Origin: SZAS-18 sp038322235
GTDB taxonomy: Bacteria; Verrucomicrobiota; Verrucomicrobiia; Chthoniobacterales; SZAS-18
Direction of reading: 5' to 3'
Assembly: GCA_038322235.1 (NCBI GenBank)
Contig: JBBQFQ010000012.1
Coordinates: 40,702-104,701 of the forward strand
Length of the DNA: 64,000 nucleotides
A model generated the notes under the pieces. That model saw only the letters and a program-made list of their open reading frames with translations, searched no databases and was not told the origin of the DNA. The position numbers and the translations under genes are program-made. Below are positions 26,196 through 35,830 of the stretch, piece by piece; position 1 is the stretch's first letter; the number at the start of each line of letters is the position of its first letter.

Positions 26196-27491
26196 TCAGC
26201 TGGCCGCGTTTCGAAAGGCCTTCCCGAGGGCGGCTTCGGTTTGCTCGACCGGTCCCACCGCAGTCAGGACGGTCGCACCCGCGCCGAAGAAACAACTCCG
26301 CGCCATCGCCTGAACTTCCGCTGCCGTCACGGCCGCGAGGGCCTCGCGGGCGGCGGCGGGGTCGACGACACGACCAAAGCCGAGGAGGCATTCACCCAAC
26401 CACATCATCTGGCTGGTGGTTCCCTCCATACCGATGCGATGTTGCGCGACGAGATATTCTTTCGCCCGGCCGAGTTCAGCGCGCGAAGGCGCGTGGTTGG
26501 CGAGTCGCCGCAGCTCGCGCCCGATCAGGCGCACGGAGCGCTCGACCTTTCCCATCTCCAGCCCGAGGTAGATCGAGAAAAGCGCCGTTTCGTGCAGCGC
26601 GTCGACTTGGGACGAGACCGAGTAGCAGAGCCCATGGCGCTCTCGGAGGAGCTGGAACAACCGCGAACTCATGTTCTCGCCGAGGATCGCACTCAGGACT
26701 CGCGCCGCGAAGCGGCCGGGCTCGCCCCGACCTGGTCCGGGAAAGCCAAGGGCGAGCTGCACCTGCTCGTCGTCGCGGAGGTCGAAGGCGACACGGAGCG
26801 AGCGGCGTGAGCGGGGTCGCGGAACCTGAACGGAGGTCGGAGGCCGTCCGCCGTTCAGGGTCTCCAGCAACGGGCTTGCTTCCCGCAGGACGGCATCATG
26901 CTCGACCGCACCAGCGACGGCGAAAACCGTATTCCTGGCGCAGTACGCGCGCCGCCAGAAATCGACGAGGACCGTTCGATCGATGCGGGAAATACTCGCC
27001 GCGGTTCCCGTGAGAGGTCGGCCCAGGGGATGCCCCGGCCAGAAGGTTGCGGCGAGCAGCTCCTCAACGACTTGCGATGGGGTGTCCCGCCCCATGAGGA
27101 TTTCTTCGCGGATCACGTCCCTTTCGCGTTCCACCTCCTCAGCGGGCAGCGTCGAATGCCGGTACATGTCGGACAACACATCCGCCACGCGCGGCATGCG
27201 GCGGGCCTCGACCTTCGCGTAGTAGCAGGTGTGATCCTCGCTCGTAAACGCGTTGAGGTCACCGCCCACCCCTTCGATTTCGCGGGTGATCGCCGAGGCG
27301 CTTCGCCGTGCGGTGCCCTTGAAGAGGAGGTGCTCGAGGAAATGCGCCGCGCCGTTGATCCGCTCGGGTTCGTGCCGGCCTCCCGTGCCGGCCCAGATGC
27401 CGACACTCGCACTCTCCATGTGAGGCATTTCCGCGGTCGCGATCCGAACGCCATTCGGAAGGGTCGTAAGGCGATAGTGAGCGTTCGGCAT
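26196..27491 (-). CDS. M16-family zinc metallopeptidase
   Basis: A 431-aa peptidase of the mitochondrial processing peptidase/insulinase group. The inverted zinc motif HFLEH (HxxEH) is at about residues 49-53, with the third ligand Glu about 75 residues later in the EEVERERDVIREEI helix. The N-terminus RLTTLPNGVRIATAEMPH and the C-terminal half with GMEGTTSQMMWLGE follow the PqqL/YmxG pattern. There is no signal peptide, so it probably acts in the cytoplasm. It is convergent with moaD; the next gene upstream is divergent. Confidence 0.93.
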   Translation of the reverse strand: MPNAHYRLTTLPNGVRIATAEMPHMESASVGIWAGTGGRHEPERINGAAHFLEHLLFKGTARRSASAITREIEGVGGDLNAFTSEDHTCYYAKVEARRMPRVADVLSDMYRHSTLPAEEVERERDVIREEILMGRDTPSQVVEELLAATFWPGHPLGRPLTGTAASISRIDRTVLVDFWRRAYCARNTVFAVAGAVEHDAVLREASPLLETLNGGRPPTSVQVPRPRSRRSLRVAFDLRDDEQVQLALGFPGPGRGEPGRFAARVLSAILGENMSSRLFQLLRERHGLCYSVSSQVDALHETALFSIYLGLEMGKVERSVRLIGRELRRLANHAPSRAELGRAKEYLVAQHRIGMEGTTSQMMWLGECLLGFGRVVDPAAAREALAAVTAAEVQAMARSCFFGAGATVLTAVGPVEQTEAALGKAFRNAAS

Positions 27492-27604
27492 GAACCAAAA
27501 AGATTAGCGAGGGCGTTGGCTGGCGCAAAGGGACTGCGACCTGCCCGGGCCGCGTCCTCGGTTCCGCCGTTGGCATCAGCCGCCCGCGGGTGAATGATCG
27601 GGCG

Positions 27605-28498
27605 ATGAAATGCGTCCTCCCCTGCATGTGCGCCCTGATGATGATATCGCTCCTCCCTTCCCGCGCGACCGAAGACCCCGTCCTGCAGCACGCGCTCGAG
27701 CAGGCGGTAAATGGGTTCGAAGGCGGGGTGGGGATTTACGCGCGGCATCTCGCGAGCGGGCGGGAAGCCGCGATTCGCGCCGACGAATCGTTCCCCACCG
27801 CGAGCCTGATCAAAGTCCCGTTGTTGATCGCCGTCGCGGCGCGCGTCGCCGCCGGCGAGGTGCGCTGGACGGACGAGCTTCGCTATGATCCTGCGCAGAT
27901 CAATTATCCGACCGCGGGCGGCGAGGATTTCATCGCGAAAATGAAGCCGGGCGAAATGGTCGAGCTGCAACATCTTGCGGCCCTGATGCTCGGCTTCAGC
28001 GACAACCACGCCTCGCTGTGGTTGCAGGATATTGCGGGTGGCGGTGCGGCGGTGAATTCCTTGCTCGATGCGAAAGGCTTTGGCGTCACTCGCGTCAATT
28101 CGCGCACGGCCGGGCGGGAGAAGGAGAAGGAGGTGTTCGGTTGGGGAATGACGACTCCGCGTGAAATGGCTGAGCTCCTCGTGCGCATCGCAGAGCGAAG
28201 GCTACTGGATCCAGTCACGGACGAAAAAATGGCCCGGCTGCTCTCTCGCTCGCAGTTCGACGGCGAGGGGCTCTCCGCGATTCCGGCCCGGGTTGCCGTG
28301 ATGTCGAAACAAGGCGCGGTGGACCGCTCGAAGTCCGAGGTGTTGCTCGTCCACGCGCCGGGGGGCGACTACGTTTTGTGCCTCATCACGAAGGAACAAG
28401 CCGACGTGCGATGGGAGCCGGACAACGCCGGTTATATGCTCTTGCGGCGGGTTTCGCGCATCGCTTGGGAGCATTTTGGCGCGACGGCAAGAAAATAA
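27605..28498 (+). CDS. Exported class A beta-lactamase-like serine hydrolase
   Basis: A 297-aa exported protein (signal peptide about 1-20) of the Beta-lactamase2 (PF13354) group. The serine motif SxxK is present in TASLIKVP, SDN in GFSDNHAS, and the KTG position reads KQG in VMSKQGAVD. Overall layout follows class A enzymes, but the variant KQG and divergence from clinical enzymes mean a resistance role cannot be claimed; it may act on peptidoglycan or another ester/amide. The ATG at 27605 is chosen over a GTG at 27590 because the hydrophobic signal begins there. Confidence 0.85.
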   Translation: MKCVLPCMCALMMISLLPSRATEDPVLQHALEQAVNGFEGGVGIYARHLASGREAAIRADESFPTASLIKVPLLIAVAARVAAGEVRWTDELRYDPAQINYPTAGGEDFIAKMKPGEMVELQHLAALMLGFSDNHASLWLQDIAGGGAAVNSLLDAKGFGVTRVNSRTAGREKEKEVFGWGMTTPREMAELLVRIAERRLLDPVTDEKMARLLSRSQFDGEGLSAIPARVAVMSKQGAVDRSKSEVLLVHAPGGDYVLCLITKEQADVRWEPDNAGYMLLRRVSRIAWEHFGATARK

Positions 28499-28574
28499 GA
28501 TCGCGGGATTTTTCATCGAAAACGCGAAAACTCTTGCCAAGACGCTCCGGAAAAAAATATCGCTGAAGGGAGCG

Positions 28575-30755
28575 ATGACCAGCGGCCACCAAGCAACCTC
28601 CCGAACGCCTGCGCGATTGTCCCGTGCGGCGACGCTGTTTCTGGCGGGCCTGACCGCGACGGCGGGCGCCGTCCTGGCAGCGGAAAAAGAACGCCTCCCC
28701 GAGCCGGATGGTGTCCCCCCCCGTTCCCCTGCTCAATTCAATCCGGATCCGGGCGGGCAGCAGAACCCGCTGCAGTCGAACAGCCCGCCGATCGCGAATC
28801 CGCTTCCGACGCTTTTTGAACCGGTCGTGCCCGTGAGGGCGCCGGAGTTTACGGAAGATCTTCCCCCCCGGACTCTGACCCTCCCGCGCCGGGCGGTGAA
28901 AATGATCCCCGATCAGCAGCTCGACCGAAAGTTCGAGCCACCCGAGTACGATCTCTCGAACAACGGCATCGGCCTTTTGCCGGGGTTCACCCCGATGGTC
29001 GACCGCTGGAGGTTGCCCGGCTCCGGTCTCGGAAACATGCCGTTCAAGCGCTACAAGAACCCCGCGCTCGAATCGACCTACGGCTATCGGATCTACTCGA
29101 CCTTTGATCCCTACAAGCCCAGCCTGCTCAAGGGCGACTTCCCCATCATCGGTGAGGAGATCTTTCTGAATCTGACGATCGTCGATCAGTTTGAGATCGA
29201 GGCGCGCCGGGTTCCCCTGCCTTCGGGCGTGAGCTATGCTCGGCCGGGGAACTACGAGTTCTTCGGACGGGGCGACGGATATACGATTTCAAACAATCTC
29301 TCGTTCACGATCGAACTGTTCAAGGGCGAGACCCAGTTCAAGCCGGTGGAATGGGCGATCCGCATCACGCCCGTCTTCAACGTCAACTACACCGAACTGA
29401 AGGAAAACCTCGTTAAGCCGGATCCCCGCGGTTCGAATTCCGGGAATTTCGTCGTCCCGGGTCCCGTCACTCCGGGCACGATCAATAATCCGGGCGATAT
29501 CGGACTCAACTTTGGCCAGTTTTTCATTCCGGCGCCGCAGGATCTTGCCGGGACCGGATACACCCGCCGTTTCCGGAATTCGGTGAACCTGCAGGAAGCG
29601 TTCATCGAGTATCACATCCGCGACCTCAGCTTGGCCTATGATTTTATCTCCCTGAAGCTCGGAGCGCAGCCCTTCAACTCGGACTTCCGTGGTTTCATCT
29701 TCAATGATACCAACCTTGGGCTGCGGGTTTTCGGAAATCTCGACAGCAATCGCTGGCAATACAACTTCGCCGCGTTCTCCATGCGGGAGAAGGACACCTT
29801 CTCAAATCTGAACACGTTCAACTCGCGGAATCAGGAGGTGTTCATCGTGAACGCGTATCGTCAGGACTTCATTTGGGAAGGCTACACCGCGCAGTGGAGC
29901 ATCCACGTCAACAACGACCACGGGCAACGGCATTATGACCGTCTCGGAAACATCACCCGTCCGACCCCCATCGGCAGCGTGAAGAATCACTCACTGGATG
30001 CCTTTTACTTCGGCTGGACGGGCGACGGCCACATTGGCTGGGTGAACATCACGCACGCTTTTTATTGGGTGGTTGGCCGCGATAACTTTAACGGGCTCGC
30101 CGGTAAGCCGGTCGAAATCAACGCTCAGATGTTCGCGCTCGAGTTGTCCTACGACAAGGACTGGCTGCGGCCGAAGTTCTCCTTCCTTTACGCGTCGGGA
30201 GACAATAAAGCGACCGATCGCCGGGCCACCGGATTCGATTCAATCATCGATTCGCCTGGCTTCATCGGAAATCCGTTCAGCTATTATGCCCGTCAGGGGA
30301 TCAGCCTCGGGAACACAGGCACGCTGACGAAGACGCCGAACAGCATCTTCAACAGCTTCCGGACCTCCAAGTTCGAAGGGCAATCGAGCTTCGTGAACCC
30401 GGGCACCCTGATCGCCGGACTGGGCCTCGATGCGGATATCACCCCACGCCTCAAGGCGGTATTCAACGCGAACTGGATCCGCTTCGTTTCGCCGGATGCG
30501 CTGAAAACAGTGCTTTTCGTGCCGAAGGTTGACCGTGATTTTGGCTACGACTTCTCCTTCGGCTTCTTTTACCGGCCGACTCTGACGCAGAACATCGTAA
30601 TTTCCGCCGGTTTCGGGGCGTTCATCCCCGGGGCGGGGTATCGGGATATCAATCGGCAGCTTACCCGGCCCGTTCCGGGCTACTCAGCCGTGCCGGGCGG
30701 AAAAGTGGACCGCTTCCTGTACAGCGGTCTGTTCGCCATCACGCTCACCTACTAA
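28575..30755 (+). CDS. Probable outer-membrane beta-barrel (porin-like) paired with the multiheme cytochrome
   Basis: A 726-aa exported protein. A good GAAGGGAG ribosome-binding site precedes the ATG at 28575. The signal peptide runs to about AVLAAEK, and a Pro-rich segment of about 90 residues follows. The rest alternates hydrophobic and polar residues with many aromatic ends and loops rich in Asn/Gly, and the chain ends in FAITLTY, the terminal aromatic beta-signal of outer-membrane barrels. I do not recognise a named family. Only 6 bp separate it from the decaheme gene, so the two are surely co-transcribed. The pairing suggests that the barrel holds or serves the cytochrome, as in porin-cytochrome conduits. 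Confidence 0.75.
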   Translation: MTSGHQATSRTPARLSRAATLFLAGLTATAGAVLAAEKERLPEPDGVPPRSPAQFNPDPGGQQNPLQSNSPPIANPLPTLFEPVVPVRAPEFTEDLPPRTLTLPRRAVKMIPDQQLDRKFEPPEYDLSNNGIGLLPGFTPMVDRWRLPGSGLGNMPFKRYKNPALESTYGYRIYSTFDPYKPSLLKGDFPIIGEEIFLNLTIVDQFEIEARRVPLPSGVSYARPGNYEFFGRGDGYTISNNLSFTIELFKGETQFKPVEWAIRITPVFNVNYTELKENLVKPDPRGSNSGNFVVPGPVTPGTINNPGDIGLNFGQFFIPAPQDLAGTGYTRRFRNSVNLQEAFIEYHIRDLSLAYDFISLKLGAQPFNSDFRGFIFNDTNLGLRVFGNLDSNRWQYNFAAFSMREKDTFSNLNTFNSRNQEVFIVNAYRQDFIWEGYTAQWSIHVNNDHGQRHYDRLGNITRPTPIGSVKNHSLDAFYFGWTGDGHIGWVNITHAFYWVVGRDNFNGLAGKPVEINAQMFALELSYDKDWLRPKFSFLYASGDNKATDRRATGFDSIIDSPGFIGNPFSYYARQGISLGNTGTLTKTPNSIFNSFRTSKFEGQSSFVNPGTLIAGLGLDADITPRLKAVFNANWIRFVSPDALKTVLFVPKVDRDFGYDFSFGFFYRPTLTQNIVISAGFGAFIPGAGYRDINRQLTRPVPGYSAVPGGKVDRFLYSGLFAITLTY

Positions 30756-30761
30756 TCTGCC

Positions 30762-33700
30762 ATGCCGATCTTCAACCCACTGTCCCCGCGCTGGCTCCGC
30801 CTCGCCTTGGTGGCGCTGGTGGCACTTCTGGCCGGCGGCGCGTGGGTGCTTACCTCGCTCTCGCAGGAATCTGGAACCAGGAAACCGCTCGTCGATATCC
30901 CGGCACCCGTCACGGTAGGCCCGGAAGGGACTAGGCCGGCGGAAACGCCCAAGGTCGGGGGTGAAGCCCCGCGCCCGGTTGCCCCGGTTATTTCCGCACA
31001 ACCTGGTGCTGACGCCCCTCCTATTCCGACCATTCCGACTACGGTCAAGCTCGAGACCGGTGATCGGTCCGGCAACGGCCTCGGGCCCGTAACCTCGGTT
31101 GGAGACGGCATGGCCAGAGGCGGGCGGAAGGGACTTCCTGCCCGCAATTGGATTGATCAGACGCAGGCGGAGGCAAACGCGAAGAGTTCGGGCTGTCTCA
31201 GCTGCCATCAGGGCGTCGAGCCGATGCACAAATCGCCGTTCGTGGTGCTTGGCTGCACCGATTGCCACGGCGGAAATGCGAAGGCCAGGACGATTGAGGA
31301 GGCGCACGTCAAGCCCACTTTCCCGGAGTTCTGGAAGACCTCGGCGAATCCGCCCAACATTGTCCAGATTTACAACCACGAGAATCCCGAGTGGATCCGA
31401 TTCATCAACCCGGGTGACCTGCGCGTGGCGGAGCTGGCCTGCGGTCTCTGCCACATGGACAGCCTGAAGCACGTGGCGAACAACTTGATGACTCACGGGG
31501 CGCACCTTTGGGGTGCCGCGCTGTATAACAACGGTGGTTTCCCGCTCAAGACCTACATCTTCGGGCAGTCTTACGGGCGCGACGGCGCTCCGCTGAAGCT
31601 GACCAGTCCGTTCAAGGTGACCGATGAAATGACGCGCACGAAGGGCGTGGTCGCGTTTCTCATCCCGCTCCCCCGCTACAACATCACGCAGCCGGGTAAT
31701 ATCTATCGGGTATTTGAAAAGGGCGGGGTGAAGCCGCCCGAAATCGGAAGCCCCGAGCCGCATGCGGCGCCCGGGAAACCAGAGCGCGCCCTCTCCGACC
31801 GCGGGTTTGGCACGCTCCTGCGCACGGATCCCACGGCCCTCGGTGCCCAGAAGACCCGCCTGAACGATCCGCTCCTCCCCTTCATGGGAACGAACGATCA
31901 CCCGGGCGACTATCGGCAGTCCGGTTGCACGGCCTGTCATACGATCTACGCCAACGATCGCTCGCCCACGAACAGCGGCTGGTACGCGAAGTTCGGCCAT
32001 CAGGGACTTTCGTTCACCGGCGATCCGACGATCGCAAAGAACGAGAGGGGACATCCGATTTCCCATCAGTTTACCCGCACGATTCCGAGTTCGCAGTGCA
32101 TGAGCTGCCACATGCATCAGGGAAATCTCTTCGTGAACCCGTACCTCGGATACATCTGGTGGGATCAGGAGCTCGATGCCGAGTTCATGTATCCAAAAAA
32201 ACAAAAGAATCCGACCGACGAAGATCTCGCTGCGGCCGTCCGGGAAAATCCGGAACTTTCCGCTGCCCGCGGCCTTTGGGGCGACCTGACGTTCCTCGAA
32301 AAAGTCTCGGAAATGAATCCGAAGCTGAAGCAGACGCAGTTCGCCGATTACCACAGTCATGGCTGGGTCTTCCGGGCGATTTTTAAGAAGGACAAGAAGG
32401 GCACCCTGCTTGACGCAAACAACGACGCGATCCGGCATGACGATCCAAAAAAATGGCAGAAGGCCGTTCACCTGAAAGACATCCACCTGGCAAACGGCAT
32501 GCAGTGTGCGGATTGTCACTTCCTTCAGGACGTGCACGGTGATGGAGCGCTTTACGTTGAGGCGCGGAATGCGACCAGCATCGCGTGCATCGACTGTCAT
32601 GGCACCGTCGACAAGCGTCCGACGCTGGTGGCCTCAAACACGGGGACCGCGATGGCGGGCGGACCGATCGATTTGAACAAATCCGTCACGTCGTGGGGGC
32701 CGCGCTTCAAGTGGGAGGAGCGACTCGATTCGAAAGGGATCGTCCGTCAGATTCTCTATCAGTACTCTTCGATGGACCCGAACATGCGCTGGGAAATCCC
32801 ACAAACCATCGATTCACTTGATCCGACGTTTACCGACGCCTACGACAACAACGCGCGTTTCGGGCCCATTCGGCCGCATTACAACCCGAAATCGCGCTAT
32901 TCAAAGACGATCTACCGCGATGGCGCCACTTGGGGAAATATCCCGGCCGATCCGCAAGAGCGGATTCAAAAGATCGCGCACAACCACGAGAAGATTGAAT
33001 GTCAGGTGTGCCACTCGTCGTGGGTGACAAGCTGCTTCGGCTGCCATCTCCCCATGCGCGCCAACGTCAAATCGCCGCAAAACAAGTTTGAGGGTACCAC
33101 GAGCCGGAACTTCGTCAGTTACAATCCGCAAACCGTTCGAGACGACGTGTTTATGCTGGGCATCGACGGCACCGTGAAAAAGCACAAGCTCGCGATCCTG
33201 CGCGCTTCGAGCCAGGTTATCGTCGGCTCTCAGAACGCCTCCCGGGAGTGGGTCTACTCGCAGCAGCAAACCATTTCGTGGGAGGGATACAGCGGACAGG
33301 CCTTCAATCCCCATTTCCCCCACACGACCAGCAGCGTGAACTCCACGAAAGGCTGCACGGACTGCCACATGGCGAAGGACGGGAGCAATAACGCGTGGAT
33401 GGCCTCGCTCCTCGGCTACGGCACTGGCACGGTGAACTTCCTGTCGCGCTATCTCTGGCTCGGAGCCGGGCACGGCGGCGTGTGGGGGATTCCGTGGACG
33501 GAGCGGGAGGAGCCCCAGGCTCCCTACGGCAGCCGATTCCACGAGATCGCGTACCCCGACAACTTCCGGAACTTCGTGGAGAAGAATCACCGGGAATATA
33601 AGGAGGCCTACGAGCATCATGGGGTCGATATCCGCGACCTTACGGTCCGGAATGAGTTTCTCTACACGGCCAATGGCGCTGGCGGGTTCGAGGTCTTTGA

Positions 33701-35252
33701 CGTCGCAAACATCGATAACAAGGGCTTCTCCGAACGCATCGTCAGCAGCCCAGTTTCCCCGATCGGCCAGAATATGAAGGTCAAGACCGCTGGCATCGCC
33801 ACGAGCCTTGCCCTCCCGAGCACCGTTGCCATGGATCCAGGCCGGCAACCGGTCGTCCTCAACGGCAAGGCCGTTAACGAAGAGCGACCGATTCACCCGT
33901 TCTACAGCTACGTGTACGGCACGGATACGGTCGAAGGGCTGGTCGTGATCAACGTCCTCACGCTCTTTGACGGAAATCCAGACAACAACTTCCTCTACAA
34001 GGACGCGACGTACAATCCAAATGGGGTCCTGAACGGGGCAACGTTTGTCTGGCCGGCCGGTGAGAAGCTCTTCATCACGAGCCCCCAAGGCCTGACCGTT
34101 GTGGACGTGGCCGATCCGTTGCATCCGCGAATGGTCGGCGGCTACCACGGGCCTCACTTGAAGAACCCGCGCGCAGTTTCCGTGCAGTTCCAATACGCCT
34201 TCGTCACGGACGAGGAGGGGTTCAAGGTCTTCGATGTCTCGAACCTGAATCACCCTGTCCCCATCCCGCGGGCCACCGTGAAACTCCATGACGCCCAGAG
34301 GCTTTACGTCGGCCGTTCTTTCGCCTATGTCGCGAACGGACACGAAGGACTGGCGATCATTGACATCGAGCGCCCGCAGAGCCCGCGGTTGTACATGAAA
34401 TACAACGCGGGAGGCAAACTCAACGACACGCGCTCAGTGCAGCTGGGAACCGTGGCGTCGTCGATCTACGCGATCGTCGCCGACGGGCATAACGGGATGC
34501 ACGTCCTGTCCATGATGACTCCGGACACGGTGCCGGGCCACATGGGCTTCACGCCGCCTCCCAGCCCGCGCCACATCGCCACGTTCCACGTCCATCACGG
34601 CGAGGCGCTCGCGGTGTCCCGCGGGGTCGATCGCGACCGTGTGATCGACGAAACCGGTGGCCAGACCATCGTCTTCGGGCGACGCGGCTCGCGGCCTTTG
34701 GGAGTGAAGGAAGCCCAGATCTTCCTCCGGCACCACAACGACGTCTTCACCCCGAATCAAAGTGCCCTGCGGACGGGTTCCTTCTATCGGGTGGAGGACG
34801 TGAAAACGCTCAAGCCAGGGAGCGCCGCGGCCGTCGGAGATCTCGTCACGATCTCCGGTGGAGCGCTGCCCACCCCGCGCGACTTCGTCGATCTCTCGCG
34901 TCCGGTGGATCCCAATGCCCCGCCGGGAACGCCCGGGTCACCGGCAGTGCCAGCGCAGCCGAAGAACGAGTTCCTGCAGCCCGATTCAGTGAATCGCATG
35001 TTGAAGATGCTCGATCCCACCCGGCCGGATGACCCAGTCCCAGGTGCGACCCCGAAACCGGCCGCGACGCTCGCTCCGGCTGCCCCGCAGATCACGCCCA
35101 CGCCGATCCCGGCCGCGGAAGGTGGCGGCATGATTCAGGGCGGTGCCGTTGACCGACTGCTTCAGCTGAAGGCGAAACCGGGGGAAAAGCCCCCCGCCGA
35201 TTCTGCCCCGGCGATTCCTGCGCCAACCGTTCTTCCGCCGCCGAAGAAATAA
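30762..35252 (+). CDS. Decaheme c-type cytochrome fused to an LVIVD-type propeller
   Basis: A 1496-aa protein with an N-terminal signal or anchor segment (about residues 11-33). It carries ten CXXCH heme-binding motifs, at about residues 145, 165, 227, 389, 446, 582, 609, 747, 758 and 865. From about 955 to 1275 there are repeated strands of the form FxVFDVxN, LTVVDVADPLHP and LAIIDIERPQSP, matching LVIVD repeats that build a beta-propeller. The last 110 residues are Pro/Ala-rich. Heme attachment requires export to the periplasm. The likely role is electron transfer across or outside the outer membrane with the upstream barrel; the propeller may bind a partner or surface. No catalytic motif of nitrite or sulfite reductases was recognised. 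Function is inferred from motifs and context. Confidence 0.88.
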   Translation: MPIFNPLSPRWLRLALVALVALLAGGAWVLTSLSQESGTRKPLVDIPAPVTVGPEGTRPAETPKVGGEAPRPVAPVISAQPGADAPPIPTIPTTVKLETGDRSGNGLGPVTSVGDGMARGGRKGLPARNWIDQTQAEANAKSSGCLSCHQGVEPMHKSPFVVLGCTDCHGGNAKARTIEEAHVKPTFPEFWKTSANPPNIVQIYNHENPEWIRFINPGDLRVAELACGLCHMDSLKHVANNLMTHGAHLWGAALYNNGGFPLKTYIFGQSYGRDGAPLKLTSPFKVTDEMTRTKGVVAFLIPLPRYNITQPGNIYRVFEKGGVKPPEIGSPEPHAAPGKPERALSDRGFGTLLRTDPTALGAQKTRLNDPLLPFMGTNDHPGDYRQSGCTACHTIYANDRSPTNSGWYAKFGHQGLSFTGDPTIAKNERGHPISHQFTRTIPSSQCMSCHMHQGNLFVNPYLGYIWWDQELDAEFMYPKKQKNPTDEDLAAAVRENPELSAARGLWGDLTFLEKVSEMNPKLKQTQFADYHSHGWVFRAIFKKDKKGTLLDANNDAIRHDDPKKWQKAVHLKDIHLANGMQCADCHFLQDVHGDGALYVEARNATSIACIDCHGTVDKRPTLVASNTGTAMAGGPIDLNKSVTSWGPRFKWEERLDSKGIVRQILYQYSSMDPNMRWEIPQTIDSLDPTFTDAYDNNARFGPIRPHYNPKSRYSKTIYRDGATWGNIPADPQERIQKIAHNHEKIECQVCHSSWVTSCFGCHLPMRANVKSPQNKFEGTTSRNFVSYNPQTVRDDVFMLGIDGTVKKHKLAILRASSQVIVGSQNASREWVYSQQQTISWEGYSGQAFNPHFPHTTSSVNSTKGCTDCHMAKDGSNNAWMASLLGYGTGTVNFLSRYLWLGAGHGGVWGIPWTEREEPQAPYGSRFHEIAYPDNFRNFVEKNHREYKEAYEHHGVDIRDLTVRNEFLYTANGAGGFEVFDVANIDNKGFSERIVSSPVSPIGQNMKVKTAGIATSLALPSTVAMDPGRQPVVLNGKAVNEERPIHPFYSYVYGTDTVEGLVVINVLTLFDGNPDNNFLYKDATYNPNGVLNGATFVWPAGEKLFITSPQGLTVVDVADPLHPRMVGGYHGPHLKNPRAVSVQFQYAFVTDEEGFKVFDVSNLNHPVPIPRATVKLHDAQRLYVGRSFAYVANGHEGLAIIDIERPQSPRLYMKYNAGGKLNDTRSVQLGTVASSIYAIVADGHNGMHVLSMMTPDTVPGHMGFTPPPSPRHIATFHVHHGEALAVSRGVDRDRVIDETGGQTIVFGRRGSRPLGVKEAQIFLRHHNDVFTPNQSALRTGSFYRVEDVKTLKPGSAAAVGDLVTISGGALPTPRDFVDLSRPVDPNAPPGTPGSPAVPAQPKNEFLQPDSVNRMLKMLDPTRPDDPVPGATPKPAATLAPAAPQITPTPIPAAEGGGMIQGGAVDRLLQLKAKPGEKPPADSAPAIPAPTVLPPPKK

Positions 35253-35255
35253 TCA

Positions 35256-35287
35256 GGGCTGCCTGGGGCCGAAAAAATCCGCAGCCC
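35256..35287 (+). other. Hairpin between the cytochrome and ferredoxin genes
   Basis: A 7-bp inverted repeat, GGGCTGC (35256-35262) and GCAGCCC (35281-35287), has an 18-nt loop and begins just after the cytochrome stop. There is no T-run, so it may be an mRNA-processing or partial-termination element. A TTGCTT...TGTAAC pair just downstream could be a promoter for the ferredoxin, but this is weak. Confidence 0.3.
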
Positions 35288-35368
35288 GTGCTTGCTTCCG
35301 ATCCATAAACTTTGCTGTAACTGAGAGATCACACGCAGCAATCACCCAAACCAAACCCAACTAATCCT

Positions 35369-35614
35369 ATGGCAGACAAAAGCCTCCGACTCGCCGACAA
35401 CGCCCCTGGTAAATGGTACGTCGATGACACCTGCACTCCTTGCCACACCTGCATTGACGTCGCCGGACCCAATACCGCAACCGCGCTGCTGAAGTACAAC
35501 GCTGACGAAACCAAGGTGTTCTTCGTCAAGCAGCCTTCCACGCCTGACGAGGAAAAGGCCGCCCAAGAGTCCTTGGAAGTGTGCCCGACGCAGGCGATCG
35601 GCAACGATAACTGA
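35369..35614 (+). CDS. Small [4Fe-4S] ferredoxin
   Basis: An 81-aa acidic protein with four cysteines at residues 22, 25, 28 and 72, in the order C-x2-C-x2-C...C-P (CTPCHTC and CPTQAI). This is the layout of one-cluster [4Fe-4S] ferredoxins. There is no signal peptide, so it should work in the cytoplasm. The CTPCH inside the motif looks like a heme site but is better explained as cluster ligands. It lies 117 bp after the decaheme cytochrome on the same strand and could supply or receive electrons for the same chain, though it cannot contact the periplasmic hemes directly. Confidence 0.88.
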   Translation: MADKSLRLADNAPGKWYVDDTCTPCHTCIDVAGPNTATALLKYNADETKVFFVKQPSTPDEEKAAQESLEVCPTQAIGNDN

Positions 35615-35641
35615 GTCACTCCTCAAATTGCCGGGTAGTCA

Positions 35642-35671
35642 CGGGCCGTCCGGCACCCGCTGGGCGGCCCG
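35642..35671 (+). terminator. Hairpin after the ferredoxin, probable terminator
   Basis: A 10-bp stem with one G-U pair (35642-35651 with 35662-35671) and a 10-nt loop lies about 28 bp past the ferredoxin stop. It is followed by CTTCAGTTG, a poor T-run, so termination may be weak. Confidence 0.5.
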
Positions 35672-35830
35672 CTTCAGTTGAAACCCGGCAATCCCCTGTC
35701 ATCGTATTCCCGGCCCGGACAACCGTCGGTCCCATCCAAGATCGAGATCGCTGCTTTCTCCCGGCGGCAGCCTGCCCGTGCTCCCGCGGGTTCCGAAGCC
35801 CGGGATGCCAATAACTTTTGAATCACTGAA

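Noticed and set aside
27605..28498. Beta-lactamase-like protein as an antibiotic resistance gene
   Set aside because: The SxxK and SDN motifs are present but KTG is KQG, and the group includes non-resistance hydrolases.
35432..35447. CTPCH in the small protein at 35369 as a heme site
   Set aside because: There is no export signal, and the four Cys fit a [4Fe-4S] ferredoxin pattern.
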